NCBI GenBank assembly: GCA_003481005.1
Contig: QUKC01000028.1
Span: forward strand, 1-28,612
Length of the DNA stretch: 28,612 nt
From: Firmicutes bacterium TM09-10
GTDB lineage: Bacteria > Bacillota > Clostridia > Lachnospirales > Lachnospiraceae
Reading direction: 5' to 3'
In this document: in pieces, positions 1 to 6,233 of the stretch
Numbering within the stretch: position 1 is the first letter of the stretch
Layout: every line of letters starts with the position of its first letter
The notes under the pieces: model-generated
The model's input: only the letters and a program-made list of their open reading frames with translations
Databases searched by the model: none
What the model was told of the DNA's origin: nothing
Position numbers and translations under genes: made by a program

Positions 1-51
1 ATCCACCGGAAAAATTACATGGAGACTCCTAATTTCTACATGATAGATTAA
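1..51 (+). CDS. Possible C-terminal end of an upstream gene (agrB-like?), partial
   Basis: The first plus-strand frame is open from the window edge to a TAA at 49-51 and would encode 16 residues. It sits 80 bases before the agrD-type gene on the same strand, where an agrB-type peptide-processing gene is often found. Nothing in these few residues identifies a family. The position alone suggests that the frame could be the tail of a neighbouring gene, and a chance open stretch this short is equally possible. Confidence 0.15.
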   Translation: MHRKNYMETPNFYMID

Positions 52-62
52 TCAGAAATTTT

Positions 63-91
63 TTGATTTATCATGACACTGATTTTATAAA
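63..91 (+). promoter_or_regulatory. Candidate sigma-A promoter for the agrD-type gene
   Basis: A TTGATT hexamer at 63-68 and a TATAAA hexamer at 86-91 are separated by 17 bases, the spacing expected for a housekeeping promoter. The -10 box lies about 40 bases before the start codon at 132. The surrounding sequence is AT-rich, so a chance match is possible. If real, the small gene could be transcribed independently of whatever lies to the left. Confidence 0.4.
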
Positions 92-131
92 TAAATCAGA
101 TGCATTATCATTCGCACAAAGGAGGTCCCAC

Positions 132-293
132 ATGAAATCATTTAAAACTTTACTAAGCAAGAAAAATCTTGTACTTCAATCTTTATGTAGCCTTGCAATT
201 GTATCCGCTACCATGGCTTCTAATAGTCGTTGCGCCTATATTTTCCATGATCCGAAAAAACCGGATTCTCTCAAGCAATTAAGAAAATTTTAA
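132..293 (+). CDS. agrD: AgrD-type cyclic lactone autoinducer peptide precursor
   Basis: This 53-residue protein has the layout of clostridial AgrD precursors: a basic then hydrophobic amphipathic leader (residues 1-28), a core around NSRCAYIF (31-38), and a charged tail starting HDPKKP (39-53). In the family, an AgrB protease cuts after the core and closes a thiolactone between the Cys and the last core residue; here that would be C34 and F38, a five-residue ring. The ATG at 132 is chosen because an AAAGGAGG site lies a few bases upstream. The longer in-frame start at 63 has no such site and would add an unrelated N-terminus. No AgrB, AgrC or AgrA is visible. The gene is convergent with the conjugation genes, so it may be cargo or host sequence. 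The family call rests on pattern recognition of the core and tail. Confidence 0.8.
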   Translation: MKSFKTLLSKKNLVLQSLCSLAIVSATMASNSRCAYIFHDPKKPDSLKQLRKF

Positions 294-298
294 CCTTG

Positions 299-340
299 TA
301 AAAGGGTGTAGCTATATTTGATAATAGCTGCACCCTTTTA
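299..340. terminator. Intrinsic terminator between convergent genes
   Basis: Positions 299-315 and 324-340 form a 17-bp stem with one G-U type mismatch and an 8-base loop. On the plus strand it follows the agrD-type stop codon by only 5 bases. The stem is flanked by A-rich and T-rich arms, so it could work in both directions and also stop transcription from the minus-strand conjugation genes. Nothing else is recognisable in the AT-rich 341-418 spacer. Confidence 0.75.
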
Positions 341-418
341 CTGTCTTATCTTTCAATATATTTTTAGTATTCTATAATATTTTCTTTCCGCTTTTATTTT
401 TTTAGTTAATTTGAAGGT

Positions 419-1003
419 TCAAGGTGGTATCAAACTGACCTCCTCCCCCGTCCACATAGAATAAAATACTTTTGTTGTAAGCCCATTATGACGCAAAATG
501 GGATTTAACTTCCTTTTGCATTCTCTTTTTTTCAAACTCCCCACAATCAGATTTTCTTTTTTACTTTGGATATTTTGTTCTGCCCCACTGCGCTCTATTT
601 CATTTTGATTCTTGCAGTCTACATTTTCATCTACAATCATTTTCTGTGTATTTTCCTCATATTTTTTTGTAATAGTTTTATTCTTTTCTGCCTTTGATAC
701 TGCTTTATCCAGATTACCACATTCCTCTTGTTCTGGAAAATACAACGTATACAAATTAGATGTCTGTCCCCTATTCCCAGCACGAAAACGGCTCTCTTTT
801 GTCACATAACCAGCATCCACCAATTCCTTCATAGCTCTCTTTACCGTTGAAATGCTGATATGTAATTCCTTCCCAATGGTAGGAACAGCAGGAAAGCAGG
901 TCTGTTCCTTATTAGAACGATCAATTAAATATAATAGGACCTGTAATGCTCTGCTTTTCAAATTGGACTGGTATGCTCTCTGCTTCATTTCGTACTGGTT
1001 CAT
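419..1003 (-). CDS. Helix-turn-helix (HTH_36-like) DNA-binding protein
   Basis: A 194-residue protein. Residues about 15-75 form a winged-helix pattern typical of the HTH_36 family: a helix with RALQVLLYLIDRS, then FPAVPTIGKELHISISTVKRA as recognition segment, then a wing ending YVTKESR. The rest is basic and Lys/Glu-rich with no recognised domain. Such proteins are found on mobile elements as replication-initiator-like or regulatory factors; which applies here cannot be told. The ATG at 1003 follows a GAGG site 8 bases away. It is the last minus-strand gene of the block, 46 bases after the TadZ-like gene, and probably in the same transcript. Its own operator is not evident. The domain call is firm, the role is not. 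Confidence 0.75.
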   Translation of the reverse strand: MNQYEMKQRAYQSNLKSRALQVLLYLIDRSNKEQTCFPAVPTIGKELHISISTVKRAMKELVDAGYVTKESRFRAGNRGQTSNLYTLYFPEQEECGNLDKAVSKAEKNKTITKKYEENTQKMIVDENVDCKNQNEIERSGAEQNIQSKKENLIVGSLKKRECKRKLNPILRHNGLTTKVFYSMWTGEEVSLIPP

Positions 1004-1049
1004 GCTCTTATCCTCACTTTTCTCATTTTTATGTTGGTACCGGGGCAGA

Positions 1050-2036
1050 TCATACCCCGGCTATATATGTTTCAATCATTGACGTAAATACTTTCTCGTT
1101 TGGTTTTCCATTCATGCAGTCAGGCTGGTATTCTGCAAACAATACTTTATGGTAATCACTCTGAAATGCATCTGCATAGGTGTCATACAACGTCTTATCT
1201 ACAAAAGGGCATAACACAAATGCTGGTGTGGTCTCATATCGCTGTAGCAGCTTCATGGTATGCGCAATCTCATAAGGCTTTGTTCCGCATACCAATACCA
1301 CGACTTCCCCCACTTCTTCTGGCAGATTTGTTCCATAATCTTCTACAATAAAGTGAAATCCTGCATCCGGGTTCTGTGTTCCATACCACATCTTCTCCAA
1401 CCGAAAACCTCCTGCTTCCTCGTCCATTTCATATGCTTCTGACAGATAAGGAATCATTCCGCTACTGTTATGCTCCACATATGCCACACTCGCACCCACA
1501 CTCCCAAGCCATGCCGTAAGGCCAAGTGCCATCGTGGTTGTTCCGATTCGGCTCTGTGAGCTTACCATGGTAATCCTTACTCCTTCTGTAGCAAATTGAT
1601 ACAGTTTTTCCTTTTCCTGCGGTTTTGTACGTTCTTTCGGTTTGTAACGTGTCATGCCTTGTCCGCTCAAAGACTGCCTGATTTCATTCTGGATTGCTCC
1701 AATTTCCTCTGCTGTAACAATATTTCCAACACCTGCCTCTAACAAATCGTGACATAGTGGAGCACTTTCCTGCAAGCCTTCACAGATCACCGTTATTCTG
1801 GCATTATACATGGTCAGAAATTCTTCAATTGCTTCTGCAAAGTGTATATCATCATCCCCAAATGCGTCCCGATCCAATACTAATTCCGTACAATGTGAGA
1901 AATTCCTCATATCATATATGACAAATTGTTTCAGCATAAAATTACCGGTCATTTTCTTGATTGGCAGTGCATCTGTCTGCTCTGTCAGAAAATCCAGCAG
2001 ATTCGTATGCTGTTGTGATGTCAGATATAAAATCAT
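1050..2036 (-). CDS. TadZ/CpaE-like protein with degenerate P-loop
   Basis: A 328-residue protein with two parts. Residues 1 to about 125 read like the atypical receiver-like domain found in TadZ/CpaE proteins, with alternating strands (FVIYDMRNF, ITVICEG) and helices. Residues about 150-328 resemble a MinD/ParA-type ATPase, but the Walker A region reads SQSRIGTTT (about 160-168) and lacks the catalytic lysines of KGGxGKT. It may therefore bind nucleotide poorly and act as a structural or positioning factor. In Tad systems such proteins place the pilus machine at a cell site. It lies far from the main Tad cluster, near the left end, after the C39 peptidase gene. The ATG at 2036 has a GAGG site 5 bases upstream. 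A divergent ParA-like protein of other function is the alternative. Confidence 0.6.
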   Translation of the reverse strand: MILYLTSQQHTNLLDFLTEQTDALPIKKMTGNFMLKQFVIYDMRNFSHCTELVLDRDAFGDDDIHFAEAIEEFLTMYNARITVICEGLQESAPLCHDLLEAGVGNIVTAEEIGAIQNEIRQSLSGQGMTRYKPKERTKPQEKEKLYQFATEGVRITMVSSQSRIGTTTMALGLTAWLGSVGASVAYVEHNSSGMIPYLSEAYEMDEEAGGFRLEKMWYGTQNPDAGFHFIVEDYGTNLPEEVGEVVVLVCGTKPYEIAHTMKLLQRYETTPAFVLCPFVDKTLYDTYADAFQSDYHKVLFAEYQPDCMNGKPNEKVFTSMIETYIAGV

Positions 2037-2073
2037 CTTCGCCTCTTTTCTGCCACCTAAGTGGTCTTACTCC

Positions 2074-2895
2074 TTATCTTGATATTGCCCAGAACGGGCC
2101 TCCCGCTCCAGCTCCTCTTCTTGCCTCATCTAAAATAATGGATAACTCCCATTCCTGATTGCTCCTGTCTATACTTGCCGGGTCTGCAACCAGTATCTTT
2201 CCTTCTGCTGTCACACCTCGTAACACTATAAAGTGACCACCAGATGTAAAATATCCCTTTGCCATGATTGCCACCACAAGTTTTCCAGAAGAAAGTGCAT
2301 CCACCAGCCCCTGCGCCGATAAATTGCTTTCTACCTGTAATCCCCAGTTTGCCGCTGCGGATGGAATCAATGTATGATAAGAACCATTCCCCGGACAGCA
2401 ATATCCATTATCATATGCCCACTGTGCCATTGCTGGTGTCTCTACACTCTCACCAGTCAGTGTAGAGACAACTATGCTCATACTGGTGGGGCCGCAGCCA
2501 TGCGTACCAATCTTATCTGGTCCATAGTTCTGATCTCTCCATCTTTCATCGAACTGACTGAAATAAACAACCTGTGTTTCACCTTCACTTCCTAGCGTGA
2601 CACCTTCATAACTTTGTCCACTGCCAGCCACATAGTCAGCATCATAAATACCTATACTCTGGTTAAAACCATAATCCCTCTGAAATTCTTCTACCACACT
2701 GATCTCATCCCCTACCAGCCACCCTGTCAACATAGACAGGGGACTGGTAACCAGATAGAGAATAAAAGCAATCAGAATCAAGAGGAAAATGGTCGGCGCA
2801 AGGATAATGGCAAGCAGACGTTTCCTGCTCTCTTCATCCTTTGCCACCTGTATTGCTGCCTCTACAGCAATTTTAATAAGTGCTGGATCAGCCAT
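2074..2895 (-). CDS. Membrane-anchored C39-like cysteine peptidase
   Basis: A 273-residue protein with a short cytosolic N-terminus (MADPALIKIAVEAA), one strong membrane helix at about 27-49, then an extracellular Peptidase_C39_2-type domain from about 108. The expected active site is present: Q114 in the YFSQFD segment, C134 in THGCGPTS, H221 in GGHFIVL and D238 in VADPA. Proteins of this position and N-terminal style in related elements (CD1108-type) carry NlpC/P60 or lytic transglycosylase domains; here the enzyme part is a C39-like protease instead. Likely roles are cutting a secreted or pilin-like substrate, or a peptide in the wall. A strong AGGAGGTGG site precedes the ATG. The gene lies just after the terminator of the toxin-antitoxin unit, so it depends on readthrough or a promoter not seen. 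Confidence 0.8.
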   Translation of the reverse strand: MADPALIKIAVEAAIQVAKDEESRKRLLAIILAPTIFLLILIAFILYLVTSPLSMLTGWLVGDEISVVEEFQRDYGFNQSIGIYDADYVAGSGQSYEGVTLGSEGETQVVYFSQFDERWRDQNYGPDKIGTHGCGPTSMSIVVSTLTGESVETPAMAQWAYDNGYCCPGNGSYHTLIPSAAANWGLQVESNLSAQGLVDALSSGKLVVAIMAKGYFTSGGHFIVLRGVTAEGKILVADPASIDRSNQEWELSIILDEARRGAGAGGPFWAISR

Positions 2896-2927
2896 GTTTC
2901 CACCTCCTGAAATTCATACTGATATAC

Positions 2928-2973
2928 AAAAAGAGCCATCTGACTCAGCTTTTACACTGTATCAAATGGCTCT
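2928..2973 (-). terminator. Intrinsic terminator after the toxin gene
   Basis: Inverted arms at 2932-2939 (agagccat) and 2966-2973 (atggctct) flank a loop with an extra TGA/TCA pairing. On the minus strand the stem is followed by five T residues (2928-2932 region). It starts 18 bases after the toxin stop codon and so closes the toxin-antitoxin transcript ahead of the C39 peptidase gene. A T-run also follows on the plus strand. Confidence 0.7.
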
Positions 2974-2990
2974 CATTATTTTTTATGTAT

Positions 2991-3347
2991 TTACATACAA
3001 TAGCTTTCTACTAACTCTATGATTTCCTGATTTGTAGGTATCCTGTTATCATCCTTTTTGTAATAAATGGTAAGCAGATATACTTCCTCATCATCACGGA
3101 TTGCATAATATATAATACGGTATCCATTGGACTGTCCCATTTTGGTATCTGAATTTGCAGATCTTACCTTAAATGTATGTCCTTCTGTTGCAATCTTCAA
3201 ACCGGGAATCTCTGTTCCTACAAGATTTCCTTTCTCCAGTTCATCCGTTATTGCTTTGATGTCCGTACCTATATGCACAAACCCTTTTTTCTTCACATAA
3301 TACTTAACGTCCTTCTCGAACCGCTCGGTTGGGATTACTTCGTACAT
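2991..3347 (-). CDS. RelE/ParE-family toxin
   Basis: A 118-residue basic protein with the RelE/ParE layout: an N-terminal helix pair with FEKDVKYYVKKKG, a central strand region with TFKVRSANSDTKMGQSNGYRIIYYAI, and a C-terminal strand VYLLTIYYKKDD. The RIIYYAI and LLTIYYKK segments match the core sheet of this toxin superfamily. RelE members are mRNA endonucleases acting on the ribosome and ParE members target gyrase; the sequence does not decide which. The ATG at 3347 directly abuts the antitoxin stop codon, so the two are translationally coupled. A terminator follows. The cassette sits between virB4 and the C39 gene and may stabilise the element. Confidence 0.82.
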   Translation of the reverse strand: MYEVIPTERFEKDVKYYVKKKGFVHIGTDIKAITDELEKGNLVGTEIPGLKIATEGHTFKVRSANSDTKMGQSNGYRIIYYAIRDDEEVYLLTIYYKKDDNRIPTNQEIIELVESYCM

Positions 3348-3509
3348 TTATTTTTTTTCCTCTTTGCTCCATTTTTCAATATTCGTAAATAGATCGTTCA
3401 AAGAACGTTTTGGAGTCTTGCCTTCACGCATATTTTTTACTTCTTTACATGACTGCATAATAGATTCGGAAATAGTACACGGTCTCACTTGATTCATAGC
3501 TGCGCTCAT
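3348..3509 (-). CDS. Antitoxin partner of the RelE-type toxin
   Basis: The supported gene is 53 residues (MSAAMNQVRP to the KEEKK end). The ATG at 3509 has an AAGGAGG site just upstream, and the candidate promoter lies 50-80 bases ahead. A longer open frame reaches 3746, but it overlaps virB4, contains the promoter and has no good ribosome binding site, so it is rejected. The small protein has a central helix (SIMQSCKEVKNMREG) and a C-terminal charged part (SLNDLFTNIEKWSKEE) that would suit toxin binding. No DNA-binding fold can be named. Antitoxin first, toxin second, with abutting stop and start codons, is the usual order for type II systems. The role is inferred from position. Confidence 0.7.
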   Translation of the reverse strand: MSAAMNQVRPCTISESIMQSCKEVKNMREGKTPKRSLNDLFTNIEKWSKEEKK

Positions 3510-3560
3510 TGCCTGTTCCTCCTTTTTGTTATGCTTCACTTCATCTTCATTCCTACACAT

Positions 3561-3589
3561 ATTATACCACCTTTCACTGTACCTGTATA
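3561..3589 (-). promoter_or_regulatory. Candidate promoter of the toxin-antitoxin unit
   Basis: On the minus strand a perfect TATAAT box (3561-3566) is preceded by 17 bases and a TATACA hexamer (3584-3589) as a weak -35 box. Short CTGT/ACAG inverted repeats overlap the -35 region and could be an operator for antitoxin autoregulation; that part is weak. The rest of the 3510-3693 spacer shows nothing recognisable. Confidence 0.5.
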
Positions 3590-3693
3590 GACAGTATAAT
3601 GTCCAGTAGGAAGAAAAATAACCTATTTGTCTTGTCATTATAACCGTTTTTCCTTCATTCAGCAAGTCATGATATGATAAATTTTTTGAATAT

Positions 3694-5523
3694 CTATCGT
3701 CCTCCTGCCGCTCCCATGTATTTGAACTTATACTCTGGAATGTCAAACTGAATATGCAGTCGTTTTGCTCCTACCATGAACAGGGCGTGGCCTCTCTTTC
3801 GGGACAGCAATAATTCCTGCTCGGCTTCCGTCAGATCATAAAGGTCTGCGGTCTCTTTTAGGTTCTTTCCGTCTGTTCCCATCAGTATCTTGTAACATGG
3901 GATATCAAGCAATGCCTGTCCATACTGCTTGATTGCATCTCCAAGAAAATCTACCAGACTGTGGGAAATGATACCAAGTGCTGCCTCATATTTTCTTGCC
4001 CGTTTCATTACATTACGAAGATACACTAAAGACTGTGGGACTTTCTGATCGATCATCAGATATGCTTCATCACAGATCAGCAGTACTCTTTCATTACGGT
4101 CACGGCTCATCTGTTCCCAGTCATACGTCAGGATATTAAAATACTGGGTTCGTTTTACATTGTCCCCAGTCTCCTGCAATGCATGGGTATCCATAACGGT
4201 AATCTGTGCGTCACTGGATACACTGGTATATCCGTTCCATATAAAACTGTCAGCACCTTCCGCAATGTCATAGAGAAGCAATGCAAGGTCAGCATAAGTC
4301 TTTCCTTCCCGTTCTGACTTCGCTTTTTCCTGCACCAGCTTGTATAGATCCGAAAAGATTGGAAAATCAGTAGGGCTTAATGCTGCGATATCTGTATCCC
4401 ACGATATATGAAACTTCTGATACAGCTCTACCAGACATTTTTTCAAGACAGCCTTCTGCATATCCGTAAGGGATGGAATATAAAGGCTAAAGAATATCTC
4501 CAGATTCTTCATGTGTAATGCCAAATCGTTCATTCCATACCCTTCATCATGGTACAGACGATTTTCTTCTGCTTCGTTTTCATCATCTTTGGGTGATGGA
4601 CGGACTTGAAGGGGATTGATCATGCCCTTGGAACCGCCTACTGCATTGATCCAGTCTCCTTTCAGATTCAGGCACATATCCTTATATTCTGATTCAGGAT
4701 CTATAACGATGATCTTGGTTCCCTTCATGTATTCTGCCAGCAGGATATGTTTGATGGCTGTTGATTTTCCGACCCCCGAATTACCCATGACACAGAAATT
4801 GCTATTGGTCCTGTCTCCACCACGCTTCCAGGTGTCAACAATCACAAGTCCGCCACTGGTATCTTTTGCAAAATAATACCCCTCTCCATCATTAAAACCA
4901 CTGCTGGAAAAGGGAAATCCTCCCACAAAGGTGGAAAATGGAACTACTTTCTGCAAGATGCTTTCCATTTTCGGGTTATTGGGAAACGTTGGGGATAAGT
5001 GCATGAATGCTTCTTTTTGCAGATTCGGTATGACTCGCATTTTGCACTTCATTACACTTGCCACGCTCTCTGCTCTGCGGCAGGCTTTCTTGAACTCCTT
5101 TTCATCTTTTGCCACTGGCATGACCTCAACACTCATCAGGCCTACTGTCTCACCCTCTCTGTCGATCTGCATGATGACCTTCTCTCCATCTTCGGCGGCC
5201 TTTTCCGCACGCTGTCTGGAAAGTGGATCTTTTGCCCCATCTGCAAGTCCTCTCTGTTGGACCACACTTTTGGATATGGCATTGATCAGTGTACCATTAT
5301 CTACCGGATGAAATCCGATTGACACTAAGGTACTTGGTATATTCGTCAGCTTTGAAAGCCATTCTACATCTACCTTCTGTGGATAGCGTATGATCCCATA
5401 AATCTTTCCAAGATTCTCCCCTACAGAAAGCCGGTTCTTCTGAAATTCCAGCCCCATGGGCGTGACTACATTTAATAAAGCAGAATTAACGGGTATCTGT
5501 TCTTCTGTCTGTCCTCTTCGCAT
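3694..5523 (-). CDS. VirB4-type conjugation ATPase (TraE/TrsE, CD1110-like)
   Basis: A 609-residue motor ATPase of the conjugative type IV secretion channel. Residues 1-200 hold the rest of the VirB4 N-terminal domain (YGIIRYPQKVDVEWLSKL). The P-loop GNSGVGKST is at 247-255, an IDPESEY segment at about 274-280, and Walker B LLICDEAYLMID starts at about 481. VirB4 proteins energise substrate export and channel assembly at the inner face of the membrane. The protein lacks the first membrane-linked part, which is encoded by the gene just upstream (5527-6216); together they make about 838 residues, the size of single-chain VirB4 proteins in related elements. The ATG at 5523 has an AAGGAG site inside the end of the upstream gene, so the two are coupled. 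Confidence 0.93.
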   Translation of the reverse strand: MRRGQTEEQIPVNSALLNVVTPMGLEFQKNRLSVGENLGKIYGIIRYPQKVDVEWLSKLTNIPSTLVSIGFHPVDNGTLINAISKSVVQQRGLADGAKDPLSRQRAEKAAEDGEKVIMQIDREGETVGLMSVEVMPVAKDEKEFKKACRRAESVASVMKCKMRVIPNLQKEAFMHLSPTFPNNPKMESILQKVVPFSTFVGGFPFSSSGFNDGEGYYFAKDTSGGLVIVDTWKRGGDRTNSNFCVMGNSGVGKSTAIKHILLAEYMKGTKIIVIDPESEYKDMCLNLKGDWINAVGGSKGMINPLQVRPSPKDDENEAEENRLYHDEGYGMNDLALHMKNLEIFFSLYIPSLTDMQKAVLKKCLVELYQKFHISWDTDIAALSPTDFPIFSDLYKLVQEKAKSEREGKTYADLALLLYDIAEGADSFIWNGYTSVSSDAQITVMDTHALQETGDNVKRTQYFNILTYDWEQMSRDRNERVLLICDEAYLMIDQKVPQSLVYLRNVMKRARKYEAALGIISHSLVDFLGDAIKQYGQALLDIPCYKILMGTDGKNLKETADLYDLTEAEQELLLSRKRGHALFMVGAKRLHIQFDIPEYKFKYMGAAGGR

Positions 5524-5526
5524 GGG

Positions 5527-6216
5527 CTACATCACTCCTTTCAATGTTGGAATACTTGCACTGGTCTCTGCATCCTCTAAATGGGTATAGGATGGGTTGT
5601 TGACAAGATTGACCAGCCTTACGATTTCTTTTTTTGTCAAAATATCTGTTACCACTCCCCCTGCAGCAAACTTCTCGCATAAAAGGGATGCTTTTTTTAA
5701 CATATCCCGTTCACTTCCTTCGTCCTGCTTATCCCATATTGCGATATAGAACTGCCGCTCCACGATTTCGCCTGACAAAGCATAACTTCCCATCTGCAAT
5801 ATTTCCTGACGTAATATTTCTTTCCGCTTTTCTTCTGCCTCCTTTAACATATCCCCCATTTCTGTGATCAGTGGGGAGATATCCACCGGTCTTGATAGTG
5901 CAAGGAATTTGAATGGATACTGAATGTCTGATAATTCAGCGGTCAATGTCTTGATCAGTACGTTCTTTTCCGATTTACTGAACAAGTCGATGCTAATGGC
6001 ATGAATACGAAGATATACAAATATCATGCCGTCACGGGTATAAAGGTATTTATCCTGACTGTCCTTGATATTGATGAACTGTTGTGCTGTTACCATAGCT
6101 GCGTTCTCGTTCTCCGTAAGTGGACGCTTTGTTCCGCTCTTTAAGAATAGAATCAAAATACCGCCACCAATTAAGGTGACGGCAAGCATGATAATGGGAA
6201 ACATGAGATTTTCCAT
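5527..6216 (-). CDS. TraD/TrsD-like N-terminal VirB4 partner
   Basis: A 229-residue protein with an N-terminal membrane helix (about 6-25) followed by a soluble domain with the pattern of the VirB4 N-terminal region: YLYTRDGMIFVYLRI, then DLFSKSEKNVLIKTL, then YPFKFLALSRPVDI. In staphylococcal and lactococcal conjugative plasmids a protein of this size (TrsD/TraD) precedes the TrsE/TraE ATPase, and the same order is seen here. It likely anchors the ATPase to the membrane. The ATG at 6216 follows an AGGAGG site by 5 bases, and the stop codon is 3 bases before the ATPase start. It could instead be described as a split VirB4. The family call is from pattern and context. Confidence 0.68.
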   Translation of the reverse strand: MENLMFPIIMLAVTLIGGGILILFLKSGTKRPLTENENAAMVTAQQFINIKDSQDKYLYTRDGMIFVYLRIHAISIDLFSKSEKNVLIKTLTAELSDIQYPFKFLALSRPVDISPLITEMGDMLKEAEEKRKEILRQEILQMGSYALSGEIVERQFYIAIWDKQDEGSERDMLKKASLLCEKFAAGGVVTDILTKKEIVRLVNLVNNPSYTHLEDAETSASIPTLKGVM

Positions 6217-6233
6217 TTGAACCTCCTATAAAA

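Noticed and set aside
63..131. Longer start for the agrD-type gene at 63
   Set aside because: The added residues are unlike AgrD leaders, the stretch holds the candidate promoter, and AAAGGAGG lies directly before the ATG at 132.
3510..3746. Upstream extension of the antitoxin frame to an ATG at 3746
   Set aside because: It overlaps virB4 and the TATAAT promoter and has no ribosome binding site, while the ATG at 3509 has a strong one.
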